Shown here: piece after piece, positions 48,894 to 58,023 of the stretch
Layout: every line of letters starts with the position of its first letter
Numbering within the stretch: position 1 is the stretch's first letter
Origin: Kitasatospora sp. NA04385
GTDB lineage: Bacteria; Actinomycetota; Actinomycetes; Streptomycetales; Streptomycetaceae
NCBI RefSeq assembly: GCF_013364235.1
Contig: NZ_CP054919.1
Location: forward strand, 7,923,603-7,987,602
Length of the DNA: 64,000 nt
Reading direction: 5' to 3'
The notes under the pieces: generated by a model
Seen by the model: only the letters and a program-made list of their open reading frames with translations
The model's database searches: none
What the model was told of the DNA's origin: nothing
Translations under genes and position numbers: made by a program

Positions 48894-49454
48894 TCAGCGG
48901 CGCAGGTAGCGGAGCAGCGTGACGCCGCTGTCGAAGGTGCGCGTCTCGGCGAGCACCAGGTTGGTGCGGGTGTCGGCGGGCGGGAACAGCGGGCGGCCGC
49001 GGCCCAGCACCACCGGGTGGACGTAGAGGCTGTACTCGTCGATCAGGTCCAGCCGGCGGAACTCGGCGGCGAGGGCGGCGCCGCCGACGGCCAGGTCGGA
49101 CGCGGAGGAGGACTTGAGGGCGGTGATCGCCTCCGGGTCGACGGTGCGGGCGATCGTGGTGTTCCAGTCGGCGTGGTCGAGGGTGCGGGAGAAGACCGTC
49201 TTCGGCATCTCCCGCCAGATCCGGGCGAACTCGACCACCGGCGGGGTGCTGGTCGGGTCCCGGTCGGCGGTGGGCCAGTAGCCGGCCATCAGCTGGTACG
49301 TGACGCGGCCGTCGAGGAAGCCGCTCATCGCGGCCAGTCTGCGGTTGAAGTGCTCGTGCAGCTCGTCGTCGATGAGCTGCCAGTCCAGTTCGCCGTCGGG
49401 GCCGGAGAAGCAGCCGTCGATCGACACGGACATCATCAGCACGAGGTCGGACAT
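48894..49454 (-). CDS. RibD/DHFR-fold reductase-like protein
   Basis: 186 residues of the dihydrofolate-reductase-like (RibD C-terminal) family: VLMMSVSIDGCFSGPDGELD at the N-terminus, FLDGRVTYQLMAGYWPTADR, TVFSRTLDHADWNTTIART, the NADPH strand DLAVGGAALAAEFRRLDLID and YVHPVVLGRGRPLFP. Such stand-alone proteins are common and the substrate is unknown. ATG 49454 has GGAGG five bases upstream. Confidence 0.9.
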   Translation of the reverse strand: MSDLVLMMSVSIDGCFSGPDGELDWQLIDDELHEHFNRRLAAMSGFLDGRVTYQLMAGYWPTADRDPTSTPPVVEFARIWREMPKTVFSRTLDHADWNTTIARTVDPEAITALKSSSASDLAVGGAALAAEFRRLDLIDEYSLYVHPVVLGRGRPLFPPADTRTNLVLAETRTFDSGVTLLRYLRR

Positions 49455-49558
49455 CGCCACCTCCGGGACCTGCGGCGGTCAAGGGTGCGGGCCACGCTAC
49501 CCGCGCACGGCACCCGAACGGCGGAGGCGGACGGCGGCGGGCGCGCGTGCCGCGGAAA

Positions 49559-49651
49559 AGCATCCACCGGTTGATGCCGGGGTCAACCGATCAGCTGATG
49601 GTTCGTCAACCGATCGTCGTGCCAACGGCATTCGATCGTCCGGTGGATGCT
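49559..49651. promoter_or_regulatory. Inverted and direct repeats upstream of the serine hydrolase
   Basis: AGCATCCACCGG (49559-49570) and CCGGTGGATGCT (49640-49651) are perfect 12-base inverted copies. Between them GTCAACCGATC is repeated directly (49582-49592 and 49605-49615, 23 bases apart). The set lies in the 282-base gap between divergent genes and looks like a regulator site. Confidence 0.6.
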
Positions 49652-49736
49652 CCGGGGGAGCCGGGCACACTTCCTACAGCAGGGACAGAAGGTGCGGACG
49701 GTGCGGATCAGGCACCGGTGACGAAAGGGGACCATC

Positions 49737-50909
49737 ATGCGTGAGACGGACGGGGCGCGCGGGGCGTTCGCGGGGAGCGGGCCGGTCGGTGTGGGCGGCC
49801 TGCAGGCCCTGCTGGACCGACGGGTCGCGGACGGGACGGTGCCCGGGGCGGTCGCCCTGGTCGCCCGTCCGGGGGAGGTGGAGACGGCCGCCGCGGGCGA
49901 GCTGGGCCGGGGGTCACCGGTGCGGATCGCCTCGGTGGGGAAGCCCGTCACGGCCGCGGCGGTGCTCCAGTTGGTGGACGACGGGGTGCTCGCGCTGGAC
50001 GACCCGGTCGAGCGCTGGCTGCCGGAGCTGGCCGACCGGCGCGTGGTGCGGACACCGCACGCCCCGGTGACGGACACCGTCCCGGCCGACCGGCCCGTCA
50101 CGGTGCGGGACGTGCTGGAGTCGCGGGCCGGCTACGGCTTCCCGGCGGACTTCACCCTGCCCGCACTGGCCCCGCTCTTCGCGGAGCTCGGGCAGGGGCC
50201 GCCGCAGCCGCAACGGGTCGCCCCGCCGGACGAGTGGGCGGCCGTCCTGGCGGGGATTCCGATGCTCCACCAGCCCGGCGCCGCCTGGCTGTACAACACC
50301 TGTTCGGACATCCAGGGCGTCCTGGTCTCCCGGGCGACCGGTAGACCGCTCGACCAGGTGCTGGAGGAGCGGCTGTTCGATCCGCTGGGCATGCCCGACA
50401 CCGCCTTCCACGCGTCACCCGACCGACTGTGCCCGCTCTACCGCCCGGGCCCGGACGGCACGCTGGCGGTGGTCGACCCACCGGACGGCCAGTGGAGCAC
50501 CCCGCCCCCGTTCCCGTCCGGGGCCGGCGGCCTGGTGTCCACGCTCGACGACGTGTTCACGTTCCTGCGGATGCTGCGCTCCGGCGGCCGCGCCGAGGAC
50601 GGGCGGCGGGTGCTCTCCCTCGGCGCGGTGCGGCTGATGACCACCGATCACCTGACGGAGCACCAGCGGGCGGACAGCGAGCTGTTCCTGGAAGGCCAGG
50701 GCTGGGGCTACGGCGGCTCGGTGGACGTGACCGGGCGTGACCCGTGGAACGTGCCGGGCCGCTACGGCTGGGTCGGCGGCACCGGCACCGCCGCCCACGT
50801 GGTGCGGTCGACCGGGTTGGTGACGGTGCTGCTCACCCAGCGGGAGATGACGGGCCCCACCCCGCCCCCGCTGATGCGGGAGTTCTGGCGCTACGCGGCG
50901 GACGGTTGA
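49737..50909 (+). CDS. Serine hydrolase, beta-lactamase class C / DD-peptidase fold
   Basis: 390 residues. The SxxK active site is ASVGKPVTAAAVL (Ser about 64); the YxN-like motif is WLYNTCSDIQGVLVSRATG, and the late GGTGTAAHVVRS stands where class C enzymes have HxG/KTG. No signal peptide is visible, so it may be a cytosolic esterase (EstB-like) rather than a beta-lactamase. ATG 49737 has GAAAGGGGA upstream. Its stop overlaps the stop of the next, convergent gene by 19 bases. Confidence 0.88.
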   Translation: MRETDGARGAFAGSGPVGVGGLQALLDRRVADGTVPGAVALVARPGEVETAAAGELGRGSPVRIASVGKPVTAAAVLQLVDDGVLALDDPVERWLPELADRRVVRTPHAPVTDTVPADRPVTVRDVLESRAGYGFPADFTLPALAPLFAELGQGPPQPQRVAPPDEWAAVLAGIPMLHQPGAAWLYNTCSDIQGVLVSRATGRPLDQVLEERLFDPLGMPDTAFHASPDRLCPLYRPGPDGTLAVVDPPDGQWSTPPPFPSGAGGLVSTLDDVFTFLRMLRSGGRAEDGRRVLSLGAVRLMTTDHLTEHQRADSELFLEGQGWGYGGSVDVTGRDPWNVPGRYGWVGGTGTAAHVVRSTGLVTVLLTQREMTGPTPPPLMREFWRYAADG

Positions 50910-51250
50910 CCGCCGTCCGAGCCGCCGTCCGAAGCGCTGTCCGGAACGTCTGACGGGGCGTCTTCGGGAGCGTCGGGGACGGTGGCGGCCAGGCGGTAGC
51001 TCGACCCGTCCCGGGTGCGGGTCAGCAGGTGGGCCTCGACCAGGTAGCGGCGGAGCATGGAGGTGTCGGCGTGGACGGCGAGCAGCGCCTCGTTGACCTC
51101 CCGCTCGCTGTACGCGCGCTCGGGTTCGAAGAGGGAGCGGGCGAGGTGCTGGAGCAGGGCGGCGCGGCGGGCCGGCTTGCGCGGCACGGACGTCAGACGG
51201 CCATCGGTGAAGAAGGCGGCAAGGGTCGCCGGTGGTTCGTGAGCGGACAT
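50891..51250 (-). CDS. DUF2087 protein
   Basis: 119 residues with the DUF2087 pattern: DGRLTSVPRKPARRAALLQH, FEPERAYSEREVNEALLAVH and STSMLRRYLVEAHLLTRTRD-like helices, followed by an acidic Asp/Ser-rich tail. The domain resembles a small winged helix and is often fused to regulators. ATG 51250. It overlaps the serine hydrolase gene tail-to-tail. Confidence 0.87.
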   Translation of the reverse strand: MSAHEPPATLAAFFTDGRLTSVPRKPARRAALLQHLARSLFEPERAYSEREVNEALLAVHADTSMLRRYLVEAHLLTRTRDGSSYRLAATVPDAPEDAPSDVPDSASDGGSDGGQPSAA

Positions 51251-51463
51251 GACAGGCAGCCTGTCAGGGCGGCCACCGGGAGACAACCGGATTACCGGAC
51301 GGGGTGCCGGCCCGATGAGCTGGGACGACACCCCGAGGGAGGGAAGGAACACATGGGTACCGGGAACGCGGGGCCGGGCCGCTTCCGACGGGCGAGGGCG
51401 TGGGTGGCAGAGCGGGCGGCAGCCCGAGCACTGCCGGGCACGTACCCCCGACGGGGCGTGCGG

Positions 51464-52894
51464 TCAGGCCGAGCCGAACCAGCCGAGGACGGTCTGCACC
51501 AGCAGGACGGTGGACATCAGGGCCACCCCGACGACCACCGCGGTCGCGGCGATCCGGTAGCGCGGGCCGTTCGCGGCGGCGCCGAGCAGGGAGCGCCGGT
51601 TGGTCAGCACCAGCAGGTACACCAGCACGATCGGGCTGATCAGCCCCTGGAGGACCTGGGTGCCGATCAACAGCTGGATCACGTCGACCGGGGTGAGCGC
51701 CACGATCGCGCCCAGGGCGATCTGCGCGGTGAACACGCCGAGGAACAGCGGTGCGTCCCGGAAGCGCCGGGAGACCGAGCGCTCCACCCCGGCGGCCTCG
51801 CCGATCGCGTAGCTGGCCGACAGCGGCACCACGGCCCCGGCGAGGGCCGAGGCACCGAGCAGGCCGAAGGCGAACAGCAGTTCCGCGCCCGGCCCGGCCA
51901 CCGGCTCCAGGGCCCGGGCGGCCTCGGCGGCGGACTGCAGCGGCCCCGTTCCGCCGATCGCCGAGGCGGTGGCGATGATGATGGTCAGGCTGATCACGCA
52001 CGCGAACACCGCGCCGAGCACGGCGTCCGCCCGGATCAGCTTGTAGTCCTCCGGCTTCGCGCCCCGGTCGACGACGCCGGCCGCCGCGTAGAACTGCATG
52101 TACGGGCTGACGGTCGTGCCGATCAGGGCGACCGCCAGCAGGACGAAGTCACTGGACGGCTGCAGGTGCGGCACCGCGAGGTTCCGGCCGACCTCGCCCC
52201 AGTGCGGGTGCCCGAGCACCATGGCGATCGGATAGGAGAAGAACGCCAGCGACATCACCAGGAAGATCCGCTCCGCCCACCGGTAGGAGCCGAACAGCAC
52301 CAGCGCCCACAGCAGCACGGCGGCGGGCGGCACCACCGCCCACTTCGGGACGCCCAGCAGTTCGAACGCCGCGCCGATCCCGGCGAACTCGCTGACCACC
52401 AGGCCGGTGTTCGCCAGCAGCAGGCAGCCGACGGCCAGCGCGGTCAGCCGCAGGCTGAACTGCTCGCGGATCAGCGCCCCGAGCCCCTTGCCGGTGTGCG
52501 CGCCGAGCCGGACGGCCATCTCCTGGACCATCACCAGGGCGATGGTCACCAGCACCATGAAGAACAGCGTGCCGTAGGCGTACTGGGAGCCGGCCGAGGC
52601 GTAGGTGGCGATACCGGCCGCGTCGTTCCCGGCGTTGGCGGCGACCAGCCCGGGGCCGGCGATCATCGCCACCGCGGCGATCCGGCGCAGCCCGCGCCGC
52701 CGTGGCGGGGTGGAGGGCCCGGCGGCGGCCGGGGGTTCGACGGAATCCGCCTGGGTCGGGACGGAACTGACGGCCCGGCCGGAGGGGAGCGAGGGGGTGG
52801 CGGAGCCGCCAGCGGGCGCGGGGTCGGTGGTGGAGGAGGCTGCCGTGGCGGCAGCGTTGGGGTCGGTCGGGCCGAGGCCGGTGCGGGCGTTCAC
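51464..52894 (-). CDS. NRAMP-family divalent metal transporter, probable Mg type
   Basis: 476 residues, about 11 membrane helices after a long Ala/Pro/Ser N-terminus. TM1 reads GPGLVAANAGNDAAGIATY: the canonical DPGN is DAAG, with the metal Asp kept. In TM6 the usual A-x-x-M-P-H is TTVSPYMQF, so the Met that favours transition metals is Ser. Loss of this Met is the change seen in NRAMP-related Mg2+ transporters. The GTG start overlaps the stop of the MgtE_N/CBS gene (GTGA), and the operon has an M-box, so Mg2+ (or similar hard-metal) uptake is inferred. Confidence 0.9.
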   Translation of the reverse strand: MNARTGLGPTDPNAAATAASSTTDPAPAGGSATPSLPSGRAVSSVPTQADSVEPPAAAGPSTPPRRRGLRRIAAVAMIAGPGLVAANAGNDAAGIATYASAGSQYAYGTLFFMVLVTIALVMVQEMAVRLGAHTGKGLGALIREQFSLRLTALAVGCLLLANTGLVVSEFAGIGAAFELLGVPKWAVVPPAAVLLWALVLFGSYRWAERIFLVMSLAFFSYPIAMVLGHPHWGEVGRNLAVPHLQPSSDFVLLAVALIGTTVSPYMQFYAAAGVVDRGAKPEDYKLIRADAVLGAVFACVISLTIIIATASAIGGTGPLQSAAEAARALEPVAGPGAELLFAFGLLGASALAGAVVPLSASYAIGEAAGVERSVSRRFRDAPLFLGVFTAQIALGAIVALTPVDVIQLLIGTQVLQGLISPIVLVYLLVLTNRRSLLGAAANGPRYRIAATAVVVGVALMSTVLLVQTVLGWFGSA

Positions 52895-54258
52895 TGGAGG
52901 AACCTCCGGAAGTGCAGGCGCCCGCGCTCGGGCAGCAGGGCGTCGATGATGTCGTCGGCGAGGATCCGGCCGAGCGGTCGGCCGTCCTCGTCGACCACCA
53001 GGAGGGAGGACTTGCGGGCGGCCACCAGACGGTCGGCGGCCTCGGCCAGGCGGGTGTCGGGGGAGAGCGTGACGGGCGGCCCGAACTGGGACAGCCAGGC
53101 CACCAGATCGGTGACGAGGGCGCTGTCCTCGGCCACCGCCAGGTCGAACAGCGGTACGTCGGCGACCAGCCGGCCGGTGGTGTCGAGCACCACGACGGCA
53201 TCGATCTCGGTGCGGTGCTCGGCCTGCGCGGCCAGTTCCGCGCGGACTTCGGCGACGGTCTGCTCCAGTCGGGCCGTGACCAGCCGGGTCGTCATGGCAC
53301 CGCCCGCGGTGCCCTCCCGGTGCGCCAGCAGACCGCGCAGCTCGGCGGCCTCCTGGTGGGGCATCCGGGCCAGCAGGGTCTCCCGCTCGCGCGGGTGGAG
53401 GTCGCGCAGCGCGTCGGCGGCCTCGTCGGGTTCCATCTCGTCGACCAGCCGGGCGGCGTGCTCCGGCCTGGCTTCGCGCAGCAGGTTCTCCAGTTCGGCG
53501 GGCTCCATCTCCTCCAGCGCGTCGGCCGCCTGCTCGGGCTCCAGCCAGCCCAGCAGCTGCTGCCGCTCGCTGCGGCCGAGGTCCTCCAGGATGTCGGCCA
53601 GGTCCGCCGGGCGGAGCCGGTGCAGGGCCGACCGGGAGGCCCGCAGCCGGACTTCGGCCGGCCCCTCGGTGGCCTGCTCGCCGAACGGGGCGACCGACTG
53701 CCAGTCCAGGACGCGCTCCGGGGTGGGCCGGGCCTGCCAGCGGCGCGGTCCGAGCCGGCGCAGCAGGGTCGGCAGCGACACGTCCACCCCGACCAGCACC
53801 ACCCGGTCCACCAGCGGCGCGAAGTACAGGTCGGCGGCGCGGGTGACCTGCACGCCGTCCACGTCGACGAGTTGGTGGTCCAGCACGTCGCGGGCCAGCA
53901 GCACCTCACCGGGGCGGCGCTGGAAGTCCCGCAGGTCGACGCGGGACGCCCGGAGCCGGACGTGCCCGGCACCGAGTCGCCCGACCGCCTCGGAGGGCAG
54001 GAAGGCCCGGCGCCGCCCGATCCGCAGGATCAGACCGGTCACCGGCGGGTACGGGTCCGGGCCGTACAGCCGGGCGACCACGTCGGCCAGCCGGCCGACC
54101 TCGGCACCGGCCTGGTTGGTCACCGGTGCCCCGATCAGCCCGGCCAACGAGACGAGGGAGGAACGCACGGCGCGACCGGCCGTGGCCCGGTGGTCGAGGT
54201 TCACCCGGCGGTCGCGCAGCCGGGCCGTGGTCGAACTGAACAGTGTGTTGGTGGCCAT
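52891..54258 (-). CDS. PRC / MgtE_N / CBS regulatory protein without a channel
   Basis: 455 soluble residues. Two PRC-barrel parts come first (TNQAGAEVGRLADVVARLYG; LARDVLDHQLVDVDGVQVTR). An MgtE_N superhelix follows (PADLADILEDLGRSERQQLL; EPEQAADALEEMEPAELENL; EMEPDEAADALRDLHPRERE), then two CBS domains (DAVVVLDTTGRLVADVPLF; SLLVVDEDGRPLGRILADD). In MgtE the N and CBS domains sense Mg2+ and close the channel; here the channel is missing, and the NRAMP-like protein encoded next, with overlapping codons, is the likely target. ATG 54258 has AGGAGG upstream. Confidence 0.92.
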   Translation of the reverse strand: MATNTLFSSTTARLRDRRVNLDHRATAGRAVRSSLVSLAGLIGAPVTNQAGAEVGRLADVVARLYGPDPYPPVTGLILRIGRRRAFLPSEAVGRLGAGHVRLRASRVDLRDFQRRPGEVLLARDVLDHQLVDVDGVQVTRAADLYFAPLVDRVVLVGVDVSLPTLLRRLGPRRWQARPTPERVLDWQSVAPFGEQATEGPAEVRLRASRSALHRLRPADLADILEDLGRSERQQLLGWLEPEQAADALEEMEPAELENLLREARPEHAARLVDEMEPDEAADALRDLHPRERETLLARMPHQEAAELRGLLAHREGTAGGAMTTRLVTARLEQTVAEVRAELAAQAEHRTEIDAVVVLDTTGRLVADVPLFDLAVAEDSALVTDLVAWLSQFGPPVTLSPDTRLAEAADRLVAARKSSLLVVDEDGRPLGRILADDIIDALLPERGRLHFRRFLQ

Positions 54259-54900
54259 CAGGGAACACCTCCTCTGCCCCGGCGGAGCGGGGCCGACAGG
54301 CGGTTCACGACAGTTCCCCTGCACCCTGCACCCTGCGCTCCGGCCGACGGGCGCCCCCGGTGGGCGGGCACACCCCGGTCGAGGAGCGGCCCCGGACCGG
54401 CCGGGCGGGCCTGCGAGCGGCAGCCGCACGGCCGCCCGACGGCGGCACCACCGCGCTGCCGACCACCGCCAACGGCCGTCGGCCATCCTGCCCGGGCACC
54501 CGGTCCGGGCACCTCGTTCGGTCAGGCTGGAGGGAAGAGCGGCGAAGCGGTACGGCGGGCAGCACGGCGGCAGCAGCCGGTCCGGCGGAGCCTGGCACCT
54601 GGTGACGACTACGGCCCGGGGTGGCTGCGGCGCCGTGCCGGCGAGGCGAGGCAGGACGGGGCGACGGAGGTCCGACGAACCGGTCGCACGGCAGGCGGCC
54701 GGCACGACGGACGACCGGCGGCACCCGGCCGGTCGGCGTCAGCGGAGCACGGGATCAGTGGAGGAGGAACTGCCTCGAACCGTGGAACAACGGCGAGGAC
54801 TGAACGGGAAGGGGCTGACTGTGCCCCGGACTACTGCTGTCCATCCCGCCTCCTCCCGGTCCTGGCCGACGAGTTCAGCTCGCGGCCGCGCGGCAGGCGA
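54259..54900 (-). other. Long untranslated leader between M-box and first gene
   Basis: About 640 bases on the minus strand between the riboswitch terminator and ATG 54258. No ORF with convincing codon use is present. The transcript must cross this region to reach the Mg transport genes, so it may hold further control, or an unrecognised promoter. Confidence 0.5.
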
Positions 54901-54919
54901 CCGGGCCGTGGCGGCCCGG
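54901..54919 (-). terminator. Expression-platform hairpin of the M-box
   Basis: CCGGGCCG-TGG-CGGCCCGG is a perfect 8-base hairpin directly downstream of the aptamer, placed to stop transcription when the aptamer binds Mg2+. Confidence 0.7.
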
Positions 54920-54929
54920 CACACCCCAA

Positions 54930-55083
54930 CTCGTCAGAGCTTTGGCACTCCACGGCGTGTCCCCGGCAGCGGGGAAGCCACTTGGGGTCACCCCTTGGGC
55001 CGGGGAGACCTGTCCTGATCCGGAGCGTCTCTCGACGGGTGGGATCAGTGGCCTGTGTCCGTGAAGACGCCTCACCGAACGAG
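54930..55083 (-). ncRNA. M-box (ykoK-type) magnesium riboswitch
   Basis: Read on the minus strand, the RNA has CTCGTTCGGTGAGGC, the purine-rich ACGGACACAGGCCACTG, GAGAGACGCTCCGGATCAGG and the 3' end GTGCCAAAGCTCTGACGAG. These match the Bacillus subtilis ykoK leader in order (GTTAGGTGAGGC; AGACGCC; AGTGCTAAAGCTCTACGA). Helix P1 pairs CTCGT with ACGAG. M-boxes fold on Mg2+ and turn genes off. A TATCCT at 55105-55110 (plus coordinates) may be its -10. The position fixes the Mg role of the two genes downstream. Confidence 0.93.
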
Positions 55084-55336
55084 GTGTCTTGTCGTTGCGC
55101 CACCAGGATAGGGCCCCGACCACCCCCACCACCTCATCCTTGACCAGGGTTTGACCGCTCGATCACGTTCCGGACCGGCCGTTCCGGCGCCGCTCCGTAC
55201 CTCCGTACGGCCACGGCGCGGTGCGGCCCGGGGCGCGTATCGGCGGGAGGGTTGTGGCCGAACCGCAACGCGCCGGGTGGCGTGATCAGGTACGGCGATT
55301 GGCGATGATGACCGGCACAGGAGACGGGGGAGGATC

Positions 55337-56767
55337 ATGGACGGTGGAACGGAACGCAGCAGGTACGTGGACCTGCTGCGGGCGGGGGCGATCGTGCTGG
55401 TGGTGCTCGGCCACTGGCTGATCACCGCACTGGTGCGGGAACCTGACGGCGCCTTGGCGGCACCCGAGTTGATGGTGACCGTGCCGTGGACGCAGTGGCT
55501 GACCCTGGGCTTCCAGATCATGCCGGTGTTCTTCCTGGCCGGCGGCTACGCGGCGGCCGGTTCCTGGAACCGCTGCCGGGCCGGGGGCGGCACGGCAGCG
55601 GGCTGGATCCGCGGCCGGGCTCTGCGGCTGCTGCTGCCCACCGCCGCGTACCTGGTGCCGACACTGGGCGGCCTGGCGGTCGCGGCGGCGTTCGGGGCGG
55701 ATCCGGCACTGCTCGGCATGATCGGGTGGGCGCTGGCCATGCAGTTCTGGTTCCTGCCCGTGTACCTGGCGATCAGCGCGCTGACGCCCTGGCTGGCCGC
55801 ACTGCACCGGCGCTGGGGCCTGGGCTCGGTCGCGGCCCTCGCCGCCGCGGGAGCGGCGCTCGACCTGCTGGTGCTCGGGGCGGACACCGGCTGGGCGGAC
55901 CGGGTCGGCCTGCTGAACTACCTGCTGGTCTGGGCCGTCGCCTACCAGCTCGGCTTCGCCTGGCGGGCGGGCGGCCTGACGGCCCGTCCGGTGTTCGGTG
56001 CGGCCCTGGCCGCGGGCGGGGCGGCCGGGTACGCGGCACTGGTCGGGTTCGGGCCGTTCCCGGTCAGCCTGGTCCTGGTCAGCGGTGAGGAGACGTCGAA
56101 CACCGACCCGCCGTCGCTGGCGATGCTGGCCTGGCTGTTCGCCCAGTGCGGCCTGTGCCTGCTGCTCGCCCCCCACGCCGAGCGCGCCCTGAGCGCCCGG
56201 CGGCGCCTCGGCCGGCTGGTCGACCCGCTAGGCCGGGCCAGCATGTCGCTGTACCTGTGGCACATGGTGCCCGTGCTGGTCGCAGGCGCCGCCTTCTACC
56301 TCACCGACCTGGCCCCCGAACCCGAGGTCGGCTCGGGGGCGTGGTGGGCCTGGCGGCCGGTGTGGGTGCTGGTGCTGGCGGTGCTGCTCGGCGCGCTGCT
56401 GGCCGGGCTGCGCCCGGTCGACGGCCTGCTGCGGCGGCTGGCCGCGCGCATGCGCCCGCAGGACGGGACAGCCGGCACGGGCCGGGCCGCGCTCCTGACC
56501 GTCGGCCTGGCCGTCACGGGCTGGGCGCTGGCCCGCTGGGCCGTCCAGGGCCTCGCCCGGGGCGGATCACCGGACTGGCGCACCCTGCTCGCCTTCGTCG
56601 TCGGCTCGGCGCTGGTCGGCGGCGCGGCGATCAGGCGCACCATCGCCCCGGCCACCGCCGGGGCCACCGCCGGAGCCGCCGACACCGGCACAGACACGGG
56701 CGCGGGCACGGGCGCGGGTGTGCCCGCCGGAGCGGAACCGGACGGGGTGGTGGGCCGGGTGAGCTGA
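55337..56767 (+). CDS. Acyltransferase-3 family membrane protein
   Basis: 476 residues with about ten membrane helices. The N-terminal signature is RYVDLLRAGAIVLVVLGHWL (the His-containing first helix of acyltransferase-3/OafA proteins), and later PVFFLAGGYAAAGSW, WFLPVYLAISALTPW and SMSLYLWHMVPVLVAG are typical. These enzymes move acyl groups onto sugars or other surface molecules; the substrate is unknown. The tail is an Ala/Gly/Thr-rich linker. It is divergent from the M-box transcript. Confidence 0.9.
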   Translation: MDGGTERSRYVDLLRAGAIVLVVLGHWLITALVREPDGALAAPELMVTVPWTQWLTLGFQIMPVFFLAGGYAAAGSWNRCRAGGGTAAGWIRGRALRLLLPTAAYLVPTLGGLAVAAAFGADPALLGMIGWALAMQFWFLPVYLAISALTPWLAALHRRWGLGSVAALAAAGAALDLLVLGADTGWADRVGLLNYLLVWAVAYQLGFAWRAGGLTARPVFGAALAAGGAAGYAALVGFGPFPVSLVLVSGEETSNTDPPSLAMLAWLFAQCGLCLLLAPHAERALSARRRLGRLVDPLGRASMSLYLWHMVPVLVAGAAFYLTDLAPEPEVGSGAWWAWRPVWVLVLAVLLGALLAGLRPVDGLLRRLAARMRPQDGTAGTGRAALLTVGLAVTGWALARWAVQGLARGGSPDWRTLLAFVVGSALVGGAAIRRTIAPATAGATAGAADTGTDTGAGTGAGVPAGAEPDGVVGRVS

Positions 56768-56848
56768 ACGGACCTGATGGGCCTGATGGGCCGGGCGGGT
56801 CGGCCCGGCGGGCGCGGTGCGGCGCGGCTGGCGGGCCGTGGGGACGGG

Positions 56849-57733
56849 CTACGACAGCGGGAGGCGGAACTCGACGGAGCGGTGGGTGCTGCGATAGCCC
56901 AGGGCGCGGTTGACCGCCAGCATGCCGGTGTTGTGCTCGGCGGTGTCGGTGAGCAGACCGGTGATCCCGGGGTGCTCGGCCCGCGTCCAGCGGATCGATT
57001 CGGCCTTCATCGCCCGGGCCAGGCCGCGCCTGCGGTGGGCGGGTTGGACGGCCGTACCGTAGTGCTGGGCGTCGCCGGACCGGCCGGCGGGCAGTACCAG
57101 TTCGCTGAACCCGACCAGGTCACCGGTGGCGGTCTCCGACACGGTGACGGTGTGCAGCAGTTCGCCCCGGTCGGCGACGGCCTGCGCGACCGACAGCGTC
57201 CGGGCCTCGTCCCAGACGACCCGGCCGTACCCGGTGTCGCCCATCGGCATGTCGTCCATGGCGGTGCGCGAGCGGGTGAAGGCGGGCAGCCACTCCTCGG
57301 GGCAGCGGCCGACCCAGGAGACCAGCCGGTAGCCGGGCGGCAGTTCGGCGGCGGAGCCGAGGACGGCGGGGAAGGGAGCGGTGGCCAGGTCCAGCCGGGC
57401 GTAGTCGAGGACGAGGGCCCGCTCGAAACCGTGCGCGGAGAGGAACGCGTCGCCGGGGGCGTCCTCGACCGCCTGGGCGAGCAGCGCGTCGCGCCCCTCC
57501 GCCCGGGCCGCGGCCGTGGCGGCGGCGAGCAGGGCCGACCCCACACCGCGCCGCCGCTCGGCGGGGTGGACGTCCAGGGTGAGTTCACCGAGGTGGGCCT
57601 GCCCGGGCGAGGCGGGCAGCCGCAGGAAGGCGCTGCCGAGCGGGGCGCCGTCGAAGGCCGAGGCCAGCCAGGCCAGGCGGCGCGCGATGGGGCTTGCGAC
57701 GGGATCGGCGAGGGCGGTCAGACGGAAGGTCAC
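56849..57733 (-). CDS. GNAT acetyltransferase
   Basis: 294 residues with two GNAT-like halves: the first has LGELTLDVHPAERRRGVGSA and AFLSAHGFERALVLDYARLD, the second GTAVQPAHRRRGLARAMKAE and NTGMLAVNRALGYRSTHRSV. Both acetyl-CoA loops (RRRGVGSA and RRRGLARA) look intact, so this is a tandem GNAT of the MshD (mycothiol synthase) shape, although MshD itself cannot be claimed. GTG 57733 is used; GTG 57778 or ATG 57805 are possible. Confidence 0.82.
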   Translation of the reverse strand: MTFRLTALADPVASPIARRLAWLASAFDGAPLGSAFLRLPASPGQAHLGELTLDVHPAERRRGVGSALLAAATAAARAEGRDALLAQAVEDAPGDAFLSAHGFERALVLDYARLDLATAPFPAVLGSAAELPPGYRLVSWVGRCPEEWLPAFTRSRTAMDDMPMGDTGYGRVVWDEARTLSVAQAVADRGELLHTVTVSETATGDLVGFSELVLPAGRSGDAQHYGTAVQPAHRRRGLARAMKAESIRWTRAEHPGITGLLTDTAEHNTGMLAVNRALGYRSTHRSVEFRLPLS

Positions 57734-58023
57734 GGGCGGCTGGCTCCGGGCGCGGCGGGAAGGACGGGCACGCGTCACCGAAGCAGGTCCGCCCGGCCGG
57801 GGCAATCGGATTTCTCCCCGGACGGGGGAGGCGGAGCACGACGGCGAGCACGGAGAGGGCCTGATGGACAGTCATCTTGCCGGTATGAACGATCTTCTGA
57901 CGGTTGATCGGGAAAGTGCGACACCCGCGCGGACACTGGTGCGTCCGCGCCCGGGGCGGGATCATCGTCGCTGTGGCGGACCGGTCCGCGCGCGGCTGGC
58001 CGGGTGGCGGAGGTGGTGGGCGG
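57734..58023. other. Intergenic control region of the GS-like operon
   Basis: 290 bases between divergent genes. The middle part around 57860-57920 is less GC-rich and probably holds the operon promoter. I see no gene and no strong hairpin. Confidence 0.45.

Noticed and set aside
49737-50909. Beta-lactamase resistance gene
   Set aside because: SxxK is present, but there is no signal peptide and no clear KTG motif, so an esterase-like serine hydrolase is the safer call.
51357-51560. Small plus-strand ORF after GGAAGGA at about 51347
   Set aside because: It soon runs antisense to the NRAMP gene with mirror-type composition, and no independent coding signal remains.
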